Assembly: GCA_002381695.1 (NCBI GenBank)
Contig: DFXM01000051.1
Coordinates: 105,785-116,539 of the forward strand
Length of the DNA stretch: 10,755 nucleotides
From: Clostridium sp. UBA4108
Lineage (GTDB): Bacteria; Bacillota; Clostridia; Clostridiales; Clostridiaceae
Reading direction: 5' to 3'
Made by a program: the position numbers and the translations under genes. Numbering within the stretch: position 1 is the first letter of the stretch; each line of letters starts with the position of its first letter. Below the pieces are notes generated by a model. The model ran no database searches and was not told where the DNA came from. It saw only the letters and a program-made list of their open reading frames with translations. Positions 1 through 7,601 of the stretch are shown here, in pieces.

Positions 1-65
1 CTATGGCACAATTCTCTGCACCGTTGGTGCAATTCACTAAATAAATTACTTCACGCTTTATTTAT
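1..65 (+). repeat. Edge of a dispersed 21-23 bp repeat array with terminal AT-rich hairpin
   Basis: Two related units are visible: CAATTCTCT at 10-18 and CAATTCACT at 31-39, a spacing of 21 bases. Between them lies a small perfect inverted repeat, TGCACC-GTT-GGTGCA. The array ends in CTAAATAAA followed by a weak hairpin (arms 38-45 and 57-64). Bases 37-65 match the reverse complement of 10554-10582 at 26 of 29 positions, so this is the same element end as at the right edge of the window, in opposite orientation. The element continues to the left of the window. It sits just upstream of the malic enzyme gene, so its hairpin end probably falls near that gene's promoter. I see no coding capacity. 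Its role is unknown. Confidence 0.75.
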
Positions 66-116
66 ATTAAGAATTAATATTTATTATATTTTATAGTACA
101 TAGGAGGGTTTATGTT

Positions 117-1289
117 ATGTCATATGGTGAACAATCTTTAAAGATGCATAAAGAAAAGAAAGGGAAGCTTGAGATAGTTGGTAAGATTAAAGTTAATACA
201 AGAGAAGATCTAGCTGTAGCATATACTCCAGGAGTGGCAGAACCTTGTGTTGAAATTTCTAAAGACAAGGAGAAGGTCTATGAGTACACAATAAAAGGAA
301 ATACTGTGGCTATAGTATCTAATGGAACAGCAGTTTTAGGACTTGGGAATATAGGAGCAGAAGCTGCAATTCCAGTAATGGAAGGGAAGGCACTTTTATT
401 TAAAGAGTTTGCAGGAGTAGATGCATTTCCAATATGCTTAGATACAGAAGATCCAGAGGAAGTAATTAGAACAGTGAAATTAATGGCACCTGTATTTGGA
501 GGAATTAATTTAGAGGATATAAAGGCTCCTGAATGTTTTTATATAGAAGAAACTTTAAAAAAGGAACTAGATATTCCAGTATTTCATGATGACCAACATG
601 GTACTGCAGTTGTGGTACTAGCTGGACTTTATAATGCATTAAAGCTTACAAATAAGGAAATAGAGAATGTTAAAATTATTATAAATGGTGCTGGTTCGGC
701 AGGAATAGCTATATGTAAGCTTCTTATAAAGGCTGGAGCTAAAAATATTATAATGTGTGATAGAGAAGGAGCTCTTGTAGAGGGAGTTGTCTATACAAAC
801 AACTCTCATGAGTATATTTCAAAACTTACTAATAGAAATAAGGAAGTAGGAACTTTAAAGGAAGTATTAAAGGATGCAGATGTATTCATAGGTGTTTCTG
901 CACCAAATATACTAACACATCAAGATATAAGGATGATGAACAAGGATAGTATAGTTTTTGCAATGGCAAATCCAACTCCAGAAATTATGCCAGATCAGGC
1001 TAAAGTTGGTGGTGCTAGGGTTATAGCTACAGGACGTTCAGATTTCGCAAATCAAATAAACAATGTATTAGTTTTCCCAGGAATATTTAAGGGGGCCTTG
1101 GCTGTACGGTCTAAAGAGATTAATGATGATATGAAATTAGCAGCAGCTAGAGCTATAGCTAATTTAATACCTGAAGAAGAGTTAAATGAAGAGAATATAA
1201 TACCAAATGCATTAGATAAAAGGGTTGCAGATAAAGTAGCTGAAGAGGTTATGAGGATAGCAAGGGAAATAGGAGTAGCAAGAATATAG
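117..1289 (+). CDS. NAD-dependent malic enzyme (malate dehydrogenase, oxaloacetate-decarboxylating)
   Basis: This 390-residue cytoplasmic enzyme should oxidatively decarboxylate malate to pyruvate, reducing NAD(P)+ with a divalent metal. It has the usual length of the short bacterial malic enzymes. The N-terminal catalytic domain shows AYTPGV (catalytic Tyr36), GKALLFK (catalytic Lys91), EDIKAPE (metal ligands about 133-134) and HDDQHGT (158-163). The Rossmann domain has GAGSAG at 191-196, followed by IIMCD with Asp215 at the end of the second strand, which favours NAD over NADP (inference). NPTPEI near residue 290 is also typical. The start at 117 is chosen because GGAGGG (103-108) lies 9 bases upstream; the ATG at 112 is in another frame and stops after nine codons. 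The gene is alone on its strand and is followed by a terminator, so it is probably monocistronic. Confidence 0.96.
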   Translation: MSYGEQSLKMHKEKKGKLEIVGKIKVNTREDLAVAYTPGVAEPCVEISKDKEKVYEYTIKGNTVAIVSNGTAVLGLGNIGAEAAIPVMEGKALLFKEFAGVDAFPICLDTEDPEEVIRTVKLMAPVFGGINLEDIKAPECFYIEETLKKELDIPVFHDDQHGTAVVVLAGLYNALKLTNKEIENVKIIINGAGSAGIAICKLLIKAGAKNIIMCDREGALVEGVVYTNNSHEYISKLTNRNKEVGTLKEVLKDADVFIGVSAPNILTHQDIRMMNKDSIVFAMANPTPEIMPDQAKVGGARVIATGRSDFANQINNVLVFPGIFKGALAVRSKEINDDMKLAAARAIANLIPEEELNEENIIPNALDKRVADKVAEEVMRIAREIGVARI

Positions 1290-1332
1290 AAGTGTGCTGG
1301 ATTTGCTTGCAATAGTAAAAAATTGTAATTTT

Positions 1333-1382
1333 AAGACAGTAGATAGAGTTGTTTTAAACAAATCTATCTACTGTCTTTTTCT
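1333..1382 (+). terminator. Rho-independent terminator of the malic enzyme gene
   Basis: A perfect 15-bp stem (AAGACAGTAGATAGA at 1333-1347 with its complement at 1363-1377) carries a further 5-bp inner stem and a 3-base loop, and is followed by a T run to 1380. It lies 43 bases after the malic enzyme stop. The left flank is A-rich, so weak action on minus-strand transcription from the convergent FliD-like gene is possible. Confidence 0.93.
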
Positions 1383-1462
1383 ACTATTAATTGGTTCATT
1401 GGAATAATACATTATGACTGATGAATAAGAAAATAGTGAAAACTTGCCTGCCACCGAATGGC

Positions 1463-1500
1463 GTGATTCACTGTGAACAACGTGGGCAATTCTCTGCAAC
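1463..1500 (+). repeat. Solo copy of the dispersed 22-23 bp repeat, abutting the FliD-like stop codon
   Basis: ATTCACTGTGAACAACG starts at 1466 and AATTCTCTGCAAC at 1488, with ATTCACT and ATTCTCT exactly 23 bases apart. Both units match, with few differences, the reverse complement of the array at the right edge of the window (TTCTCTGTGAACAAAGCG and CTTCTCTGCAAC). A more degenerate unit may precede it at about 1442-1462. The copy ends two bases before the stop codon of the minus-strand FliD-like gene. The rest of the 1383-1502 intergenic stretch shows no gene. Confidence 0.65.
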
Positions 1501-1502
1501 AT

Positions 1503-2747
1503 CTAAATCATAGTATTGAAAAGTATACCTAACATCTGAGAACTACAGTAAGAATTTTTTGACATATTATTACTTACAAAATCAGTGTTACTTGATATAT
1601 TTGCCTGAGTAACTAAGGACGATTTTGATACATTTAATGACTTTGAAGAAATGTCTAAGACATCTTTTGCAATGCCATAATCTTTTCCTAAATAGTTAAC
1701 TACCATATCAGGATTTTTATCAAGAGCTTCAGCAAAAGTCTTTTCATTTAAAGCTAATCTTCCATTAGAATCCTTGCTTATTCCAATTTTTGAAAGCATA
1801 TTATCTGAAATTGATGAGTATTTAAAGTAATTTAAAATCCTATTCGTTCCGCTAGTTTTACCATAGGGATTATTTCTGATAGTATCAAGAGCTGAATTAT
1901 AGTCGTTAACAAAAGTTTCAACGGCCTTAGCAATAGTTTTTTTATCATATTCAATGGCTACATTTGAATTACCCTTATCCTTAAGAGTGATTTGTACCTT
2001 TGAGCTATCAACGCTTATATTATTTGAAGTTGAAGTATATTCCTTCCCATTTAAGATATATTTAGCATCTTGTGACATTTGTACAACATTATTTAATTCT
2101 AAAGTATCAGATATGTTTCCACTGGTGGTAAAGGCACTTAATTCACCAGTAGAAGTAGAATTAAGAACCAGGGCACTCTTTCCATCTATATCTCTAATAG
2201 TAGCATTAACTCCAATTTTACTAGAATTTATAGATGAAGCTAGGCTATTCAATACTTCATTATTGGTTTGATTTATAGTTACATCTAAACTAAAGCTATG
2301 TGAATTTCCATTTACGTCTATAGTTAAATTATTTGTGCCCTCAGCAAAATTATTTGGATTGGTACTATTTAGTTTTACAGATTCATTAATTTGTCTTGTT
2401 GCAATTTGAGTTACATCTAAGTTATATTCAGCCTTAGTAGCATTATCTTTAAAGGTTGCAGCTATAAGCTTGTCATCAAAAGAAGCTATAGAATTATTGA
2501 ATACATTAGCTTCTTTTGAGTGTATAAGTTTAGATGATGATTTACTAAGAGTATCAAATTTAGAATCTAACTCATTTATAAATTTTAGTCCATCTTTATT
2601 AAAGTAATTGTTAGCCCCTGTAAGATTATTAGAAATATTACTATTAACTTTGTTTGGATTTGAGTAGTAATTAGATACTGCATTGGAGTACCCCTGTACT
2701 TTAAACATGTTGTAATAACTTGAAATTGAGGATAAATTGTTAATCAT
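1503..2747 (-). CDS. FliD-like (flagellar hook-associated protein 2 / filament cap) protein, orphan
   Basis: The 414-residue product resembles FliD, the protein that caps the growing flagellar filament outside the cell. Visible family features are the segment around 96-160 (AATFKDNATKAEYNLDVTQIA, then LTIDVNG), the Asn/Ser-rich middle (TLxxLASSIN-type and SALVLNSTSTG at about 163-201), AKYILNG...STSNNI at 228-244, and the C-terminal domain (FVNDYNSALDTI about 279-290; LSKIGISKDSNGRLALNE about 318-335; PDMVVNYLG about 346-354). It is shorter than typical clostridial FliD proteins, and its N-terminus lacks the usual MSxIxGLxSGLD start. I chose ATG 2747 because AGGTGA (2758-2753) gives a normal 5-base spacing; a GTG at 2756 would leave only about 3 bases after AAAGG. 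No flagellar gene is nearby, so it may be a specialised paralogue or an adhesin-like relative. Its 3' end touches a repeat. Confidence 0.75.
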   Translation of the reverse strand: MINNLSSISSYYNMFKVQGYSNAVSNYYSNPNKVNSNISNNLTGANNYFNKDGLKFINELDSKFDTLSKSSSKLIHSKEANVFNNSIASFDDKLIAATFKDNATKAEYNLDVTQIATRQINESVKLNSTNPNNFAEGTNNLTIDVNGNSHSFSLDVTINQTNNEVLNSLASSINSSKIGVNATIRDIDGKSALVLNSTSTGELSAFTTSGNISDTLELNNVVQMSQDAKYILNGKEYTSTSNNISVDSSKVQITLKDKGNSNVAIEYDKKTIAKAVETFVNDYNSALDTIRNNPYGKTSGTNRILNYFKYSSISDNMLSKIGISKDSNGRLALNEKTFAEALDKNPDMVVNYLGKDYGIAKDVLDISSKSLNVSKSSLVTQANISSNTDFVSNNMSKNSYCSSQMLGILFNTMI

Positions 2748-2752
2748 AAGTT

Positions 2753-2758
2753 TCACCT
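2753..2758 (-). promoter_or_regulatory. Ribosome binding site deciding the FliD-like start
   Basis: On the minus strand AGGTGA precedes ATG 2747 by 5 bases. It overlaps the alternative GTG start at 2756 and so argues for the ATG. Confidence 0.6.
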
Positions 2759-2773
2759 ACCTTTCGTTTTTAG

Positions 2774-2779
2774 ATTATA
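2774..2779 (-). promoter_or_regulatory. Candidate -10 element for the FliD-like gene
   Basis: A perfect TATAAT on the minus strand lies in the short gap between the HutD-family stop and the FliD-like start. No convincing -35 box is visible 16-18 bases upstream, and there is no sigma-D-type flagellar promoter (TAAA...GCCGATAT). The region is very AT-rich, so chance occurrence is likely. Read-through from the HutD-family gene is the alternative. Confidence 0.25.
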
Positions 2780-2791
2780 TATTTAAAATAT

Positions 2792-3412
2792 TTAAAAATT
2801 TATTTGTATATTACAAGTTATTAAAGTGCAAGATGAAGAGCTTCTAACTTCTACCTTCGGAGGATAAGGATCAGAGATATTAATTAATAAAAGGTTTTTA
2901 GCTTTTAATTCAATAACTTCAATGTCATCAATTTTAATCTCTATATCTTCATAGTGAGAATAAAGAGCTATTGTAGTTAGATTATAAGAAGAATTATGAG
3001 GAGCGAGATCAAGTTGTAGGAAGTTTGAGTTAGAATCTATACTAAATGAAGATAAGCTTCCAGTACAACCTTCATTTAGCATTAAGTTAAAGTCTTTTAT
3101 CTTACCAAAGCTTTCAGTTTCCCAGTCACCTTTAAATCCATGAATCTCAAAGGGAGCTAAAGATACCAATTCACTCCTATTATGTTTTAAACACATATTA
3201 CCTTCTAATACAGTAATATATCTATAAATACTGGGTAAAAGGGTAAATATAGAATGATCAAGGTCTACAGTAGCTGAACTAATTCTCCATTTGAAAGTTC
3301 TATCTTTATAAGAAGAGCCAGGAGGGAAAATATATAATTCGGTGGTAGTTCCTCCAGACCAGTTAGAGGACTTAAAGTCTAGTGGATTTATTAATTCTAT
3401 AGAATAATTCAT
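2792..3412 (-). CDS. HutD/Ves family protein (cupin-like fold)
   Basis: The 206-residue product matches the HutD/Ves family along its length. It has WSGGTTTELYIFP at 18-30, FKWRISSATVD at 40-50, FTLLPSIYRYITVLEG at 56-71 (family form FxxLPGxxRxLxxLEG), FEIHGFKGDW around 88-97 and DFNLMLN at 107-113. Family members are small double beta-barrel, cupin-like proteins. HutD is found in some histidine-utilisation operons and Ves in enterobacteria, but the biochemical role is not settled. No signal peptide is seen, so it is probably cytoplasmic. GAGGTGA (3426-3420) stands 7 bases before ATG 3412. It is transcribed divergently from the ABC importer/AOR-like operon through a shared 157-bp region, which suggests linked regulation (inference). 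No hut genes are present here. Confidence 0.85.
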   Translation of the reverse strand: MNYSIELINPLDFKSSNWSGGTTTELYIFPPGSSYKDRTFKWRISSATVDLDHSIFTLLPSIYRYITVLEGNMCLKHNRSELVSLAPFEIHGFKGDWETESFGKIKDFNLMLNEGCTGSLSSFSIDSNSNFLQLDLAPHNSSYNLTTIALYSHYEDIEIKIDDIEVIELKAKNLLLINISDPYPPKVEVRSSSSCTLITCNIQINF

Positions 3413-3433
3413 TTATTAATCACCTCAAATATT

Positions 3434-3454
3434 TTACATTATTACTAAATGTAA
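3434..3454. promoter_or_regulatory. Inverted repeat in the divergent intergenic region (possible operator)
   Basis: TTACATT (3434-3440) and AATGTAA (3448-3454) form a perfect 7-bp inverted repeat with a 7-base centre. It sits between the divergent HutD-family and ABC importer starts, close to where minus-strand promoter elements for the HutD-family gene would be expected. It is too short and GC-poor for a terminator. An operator for an unidentified regulator is the likeliest role, but chance in AT-rich DNA cannot be excluded. Confidence 0.4.
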
Positions 3455-3485
3455 TGAAGAAAGTAATATCTATACAAATTTTCAA

Positions 3486-3513
3486 TTTAACTTTTCCTTA
3501 TATTTATTATACT
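3486..3513 (+). promoter_or_regulatory. Candidate sigma-A promoter of the ABC importer/AOR-like operon
   Basis: TATACT at 3508-3513 is a good -10 box, with a weak -35 (TTTAAC, 3486-3491) 16 bases upstream. It lies about 57 bases before the lipoprotein start. The -35 match is poor, so activation or a slightly different position is possible. I see no riboswitch or attenuator in the remaining leader. Confidence 0.4.
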
Positions 3514-3557
3514 ATCTTCGTAGATGGATTGCTTTAAAAATCTATGAATATTTGGGA

Positions 3558-3562
3558 AGGGG
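3558..3562 (+). promoter_or_regulatory. Ribosome binding site deciding the lipoprotein start
   Basis: AGGGG lies 7 bases before ATG 3570. An in-frame TTG at 3552 would place the ribosome binding site inside the coding sequence and add six residues before the signal peptide, so the ATG is preferred. Confidence 0.8.
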
Positions 3563-3569
3563 AATTGTT

Positions 3570-5204
3570 ATGAAACGTATTTTAGCTTTAATTCTGGTAC
3601 TAGTTATGAGTGTTACATTAATAGGTTGTGGAAGTAGAACTTCCTCAAATGAAGAAAATTTTAACAATGAACAAGGTAATGAAAAAGAAAGAATTCTTAC
3701 TATGGATTCAGAGGATTTAGGATATCCATCTGTTTACACAGTGTCATCTAAAGGAAGAGGATATATTCTTGTAAGTTACATATTTGATACTCTTACTTGG
3801 AAGAATGAAGAAGGAACCATTCCACTGTTAGCTGAAAAATGGGAGGTGTCTAAGGATAATTTACAATGGACATTTAAGCTAGCTAAAAATATTAAATTTA
3901 CTGATGGAAAACCACTTACTTCACAGGATGTTAAGTTTTCCTATGAGTATATGATGAAACATAAACATAATTGGGTTAATCTATCTTGTATTGATAAAGT
4001 AGAAGCAATAGATGAGTATACTGTAAAAATAACACTTAAAGAAGTATATGCACCATTTTTAAATGATATAGCAGGAAATGTACCTATTATGCCAAAGCAT
4101 ATATGGGAAGGTGTAGAAGAACCAGAAAAATTCAATAAACCAGAAGCAGTAATAGGTTCAGGACCATTAAAACTTGTGAACTATCACAAAGACCAAGGTG
4201 TCTATGAGTTTGAAGCAAATGAAGATTACTTTATGGGTAAACCAGTAATAGATAAATTAGTATTAAAGAAAACAGAAAATTCAATGGAAGCATTAAAAAG
4301 TGGAGAGATTAATGTTGCATCTTCTATAAAATACGGACAAGCTATGCAATTAAAAGAAGATTCTAATTTTAAAACTATTGAAGGACCAGGTTTTTGGGTA
4401 CTACGAACTTACTTTAATTTTGATACACCAGCCTTTAAAGAAAAAGATTTTAGACAAGCATTATATTATGCAATAAATAGAGAAGATATAGTACAAAAAG
4501 GAACTAAAAATTCAGCAATAGTTGGAAACCCAGGGCATATACATCCAGATTCAGAATGGTTCTATAAGGATGTTAAGCAATATGAATATAGTAGTGAAAA
4601 GGCTATTGGACTATTAGACGGATTAGGGATGAAGGATAGTAATGGAGATGGAATAAGAGAGTATAATGGCGAAAAGCTATCTTTTGAATTGTTAGCTACA
4701 GAGGATATTGTTAATGTATGTGAAATGATTAAAAAATATCTTTCAGACATAAATATTGAAGTAACTATTAAGGCGATGGATACTAAAACTGTAGATACGC
4801 TTATAAAAGAAGGAAATTTCCAAATGGCTATAAAAGGGCATGGTTCTTTTGGCGGAGATCCAGTACTTCTTGCTAGATTTGTAACCCCAGGAAGTAATAT
4901 AGGTTCTACTCCAGTAGTTACTAGTCAAGGTGGAACTCAATGGAGTAATAAACAATTTGATGAGATTTTTACTAACCAGCTAAAGGAATTAGATAAAGAA
5001 GAAAGGTATGAAAAGGTTGGAGAATTGCAGAAAATAATAGCAGAAGAACTTCCAACATTAACTCTTTATTACACTAAAATAGCATCAAGCTATAATCCAA
5101 ATGTGTTTGATGGTTGGTTCTTTACAAAGGATGGAGTAGCTATATCTGTTCCAACTATTCAAAATAAATTAGTATTTATAAATGGTGAATGGAAGGAAAA
5201 CTAG
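3570..5204 (+). CDS. Family-5 extracellular solute-binding lipoprotein of an Opp/Dpp/Nik-type ABC importer
   Basis: This 544-residue product begins with a lipoprotein signal peptide (MKR, hydrophobic 4-18, lipobox LIGC with Cys20). It should therefore be diacylated and anchored outside the membrane, where it captures substrate for the importer encoded next. SBP_bac_5 features follow: PLLAEKWEVSKDNLQWTFKL at 85-104, FTDGKPLTSQDVKFSYEYM at 110-128, IGSGPLKLVNY at about 195-205 and DFRQALYYAINREDIV at 293-308. DSNGDGIREYNG at about 356-367 resembles a calcium loop; similar stretches are common in Firmicute members. The family carries peptides, nickel (often as a metallophore complex), opines and sugars; the sequence alone does not tell which. 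The stop is one base before the next gene, and the next ribosome binding site lies inside this coding region, so the two are probably translationally coupled. Confidence 0.93.
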   Translation: MKRILALILVLVMSVTLIGCGSRTSSNEENFNNEQGNEKERILTMDSEDLGYPSVYTVSSKGRGYILVSYIFDTLTWKNEEGTIPLLAEKWEVSKDNLQWTFKLAKNIKFTDGKPLTSQDVKFSYEYMMKHKHNWVNLSCIDKVEAIDEYTVKITLKEVYAPFLNDIAGNVPIMPKHIWEGVEEPEKFNKPEAVIGSGPLKLVNYHKDQGVYEFEANEDYFMGKPVIDKLVLKKTENSMEALKSGEINVASSIKYGQAMQLKEDSNFKTIEGPGFWVLRTYFNFDTPAFKEKDFRQALYYAINREDIVQKGTKNSAIVGNPGHIHPDSEWFYKDVKQYEYSSEKAIGLLDGLGMKDSNGDGIREYNGEKLSFELLATEDIVNVCEMIKKYLSDINIEVTIKAMDTKTVDTLIKEGNFQMAIKGHGSFGGDPVLLARFVTPGSNIGSTPVVTSQGGTQWSNKQFDEIFTNQLKELDKEERYEKVGELQKIIAEELPTLTLYYTKIASSYNPNVFDGWFFTKDGVAISVPTIQNKLVFINGEWKEN

Positions 5205-5205
5205 A

Positions 5206-6165
5206 ATGATTTTAAAAATAAGAAAGAAAATATCTTTATTATTTTTAATAATATTATTAGCATTTGTACTCCCTAGAGCTATTCCTGGGAGTCCTCTCTT
5301 TATAAGCGATAGTGATACACATGCATTAAACTCATCTATTTCTAGGGATAACTTTTTAAGTTTTAGAGAGTACTGTGGACTCGATAAATCACTAGGAGAA
5401 CAATTTATTATATATATAAAGAATATTTTTTCTCTAAACTTTGGATATTCATTTTATTTTAAGGAAAAGGTTATCACAATCATAAGAAGTAGAATAGCAT
5501 GGACAATATTTTTAACAGGATTATCTTTAGTTATATCTACCATAATAGCGATACCTTTAGCATTAAACAATTCTATAAATGATAGTAGAATGAGAAATAG
5601 GGTTACCCTAAGGCTTCTTTCTGCTATTCAATCAATTCCAAGTTTTCTTATGGCTATCACAATTCAATTGGTCTTCTCATATAAATTAGGATTGTTTCCA
5701 TCTAGTGGAGCTTATACTATTGGCAGAAGTTATGAAGGTTTTAGTTATATATTAGATATATTTAAGCATATGTTCTTACCCTTAATGGCACTTATATTAT
5801 CTTCAATACCATCTATATATATTATTACCTATAATGTATGTAAGAAAACTCTAGAAGAGGATTTTATTAAAATGGCATATCTTTATAAGATACCTATAAA
5901 ATATATAAAGAATAAGTATATATTAAGGTTTAGCTTACCTGAGATAGTAAGAAAGCTAAATATACATTTCTTATATTTAATTTCAGGGGCACTATTTGTT
6001 GAGACTGTATTTTCTTATCCAGGTATGGGTAGTCTTATAAAGATATCTGTATTAAATAAGGATTATCCATTAATCCAAGCATTAATTATATTTATTGGAG
6101 TTTATGGACTTGTGGTTAATATAATATTTGATTTTATTATTGAGTCAATAAAGCCGAGGTGTTGA
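5206..6165 (+). CDS. ABC importer permease, DppB/OppB/NikB type
   Basis: The 319-residue integral membrane protein has six likely membrane segments (about 9-23, 99-121, 134-157, 187-209, 250-272 and 288-312). After segment 1 there is the large external region typical of DppB/NikB proteins, beginning LPRAIPGSP. The cytoplasmic coupling (EAA-type) loop is recognisable at about 214-232 (KTLEEDFIKMAYLYKIP), and the C-terminal ALFVETVFSYPGMGSLI (262-278) is a family hallmark. The start at 5206 is chosen over an in-frame ATG at 5182 because GGAAGG (5191-5196) is properly spaced and avoids a 22-base overlap with the lipoprotein gene. It should pair with the next permease to form the channel. Confidence 0.94.
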   Translation: MILKIRKKISLLFLIILLAFVLPRAIPGSPLFISDSDTHALNSSISRDNFLSFREYCGLDKSLGEQFIIYIKNIFSLNFGYSFYFKEKVITIIRSRIAWTIFLTGLSLVISTIIAIPLALNNSINDSRMRNRVTLRLLSAIQSIPSFLMAITIQLVFSYKLGLFPSSGAYTIGRSYEGFSYILDIFKHMFLPLMALILSSIPSIYIITYNVCKKTLEEDFIKMAYLYKIPIKYIKNKYILRFSLPEIVRKLNIHFLYLISGALFVETVFSYPGMGSLIKISVLNKDYPLIQALIIFIGVYGLVVNIIFDFIIESIKPRC

Positions 6166-6166
6166 A

Positions 6167-6952
6167 ATGAAGATTTTAAAAAGACACAACATATCTAGTG
6201 TTATTATAGGTATCACCATACTTTTAGCGATAATAGGGCCAATGCTTGTTACATATGATCCCAAGGATTTTTCTTCAGATATATTATTATTACCTAGTTT
6301 AAAACATTTTTTAGGCACTGACCAAATGGGACGGGACATTTTTTCGAATTTAATACATGGAACAAGAGGAACTTTAATAATTGCATTAACTTCATCCACT
6401 ATATCAACATTTATAGGAGTATTCAATGCACTTATAGCTGCATACTATGGGGGATTTATAGAAAGAGTAGTAGATAGTATGACAGATGTATTTATATTAA
6501 TACCAGAAATATTAGTGATATTAACTTTTGCGATTTATTCAAAGCCATCTGACATAAATGTAATTATAGCTATCTCATTATTTTCTTGGAGTAAGGCAGT
6601 AAGAATTATTAAGGAAAGAATAAAAGTGGCACTTACTAGTGATACAATCGCGTATACAATGTTACTGAAAGGCAATTTGCTAGATATATTAAAGAAGTTG
6701 TGGAACTATATTTATCCAGTGGTGATATCAATATATGTACTACAGTTTAGTAAATCTATAACATATGAAGCCTCTTTATCATTTTTAGGGATTGGAGATG
6801 CCACGTCTATAACCTGGGGAAAGTTAATAAAGGATGCGTTATCCTATGAGGGAATTTTTTATGGAGGTTATTACCTATGGTATTTACTTCCTGCAATTAT
6901 ATGTGTAGTTGCATTAGTGGTTAGTGTGAGTAACCTATCTTTTGATAATTAG
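6167..6952 (+). CDS. ABC importer permease, DppC/OppC/NikC type
   Basis: The 261-residue membrane protein carries the DppC signature GTDQMGRDIFSNLIHGTRGTL at 50-70 and YEASLSFLGIG at 200-210 near the C-terminus. Likely membrane segments are at about 11-29, 69-92, 107-124, 130-148, 177-198 and 236-256. The coupling loop (about 157-176) is more divergent than in the partner permease. GAGGTG lies at the end of the preceding gene, whose stop is one base before this ATG. It is somewhat shorter than a typical DppC (about 280-300 residues). Confidence 0.92.
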   Translation: MKILKRHNISSVIIGITILLAIIGPMLVTYDPKDFSSDILLLPSLKHFLGTDQMGRDIFSNLIHGTRGTLIIALTSSTISTFIGVFNALIAAYYGGFIERVVDSMTDVFILIPEILVILTFAIYSKPSDINVIIAISLFSWSKAVRIIKERIKVALTSDTIAYTMLLKGNLLDILKKLWNYIYPVVISIYVLQFSKSITYEASLSFLGIGDATSITWGKLIKDALSYEGIFYGGYYLWYLLPAIICVVALVVSVSNLSFDN

Positions 6953-6966
6953 AAGGAAGGTGGAAA

Positions 6967-7593
6967 ATGTTATTAGAACTTAAAGATTATCAGGTTAGTT
7001 ATAATAAAATAGACTATTTTAAATATCCATCAATTACTGTAAAAGAGGGCAGCTCTTTAGCTATATTAGGTAAAAGTGGATGTGGCAAGAGCACTCTTTT
7101 AAATTCATTGTTTTATCCATTTTTTCAAGGTGATATAAGTTATAATAAAGCAGAGTTTATGGGAAAAGATTTGTTTAAAATAGATAATTATAATTTAAGT
7201 GGAATAACTTATATGCCACAATTTTCACAAAATGGGTTTAATCCTTTTTTGTCTATTGAGAAGCAGATTAAGTTAATAAGTAAAGAAAAAAACTTTAATA
7301 TAAAATCTATGGAAAAAGATTTGAATAAGTTATCCTTATCAATAGACATATTAGAAAAATATCCTTATGAACTTAGTGGAGGAATGAAGCAACGATTAGC
7401 TTTATTCTTAGCGATGATAAATAATCCAAAGTTATTGATTATGGACGAGCCATCTTCTGCAATAGATGCTTTAACTTTATTTAAAATTATTAAATATATT
7501 GAAGAGAAAAAACATCAAGGGACATCAATACTTTTAGTAACTCATGATAGGAATTTCGCAAAAGCTATTAGCGACAGGATAATAGTATTATAG
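6967..7593 (+). CDS. ABC importer ATPase, DppD/OppD/NikD type, short form
   Basis: The 208-residue nucleotide-binding protein has all core ATPase motifs: Walker A GKSGCGKST at 35-43, Q-loop Gln85 (YMPQ), signature LSGGMKQR at 136-143, Walker B LLIMDEP at 156-162 with Glu161, and H-loop His193 (VTHD). It ends at DRIIVL, so it lacks the usual C-terminal part (MYxGxIVExG and the HPYT region) that brings DppD/OppD proteins to about 320 and NikD proteins to about 250 residues. Because the motifs are intact and the next gene follows after 8 bases with its own ribosome binding site, this looks like a compact version rather than a broken gene (inference). A strong GGAAGG ribosome binding site lies upstream. 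Confidence 0.92.
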   Translation: MLLELKDYQVSYNKIDYFKYPSITVKEGSSLAILGKSGCGKSTLLNSLFYPFFQGDISYNKAEFMGKDLFKIDNYNLSGITYMPQFSQNGFNPFLSIEKQIKLISKEKNFNIKSMEKDLNKLSLSIDILEKYPYELSGGMKQRLALFLAMINNPKLLIMDEPSSAIDALTLFKIIKYIEEKKHQGTSILLVTHDRNFAKAISDRIIVL

Positions 7594-7601
7594 GAGAAAA
7601 T

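Noticed and set aside
61..102. Promoter of the malic enzyme gene
   Set aside because: Several TATATT/TATAGT-like words occur in this very AT-rich leader, but none has a convincing -35 at the right distance, so no position can be supported.
1954..2271. Plus-strand 105-codon open frame inside the FliD-like gene
   Set aside because: It is antisense to a well-supported coding region and has no recognisable motif. Other antisense frames (1052-1312, 3941-4135, 4562-4955, 6145-6426, 7871-8068, 8464-8670, 8865-9086) were dropped for the same reason.
3552..3569. Upstream TTG start for the solute-binding lipoprotein
   Set aside because: It overlaps the AGGGG ribosome binding site and would precede a complete signal peptide beginning at ATG 3570.
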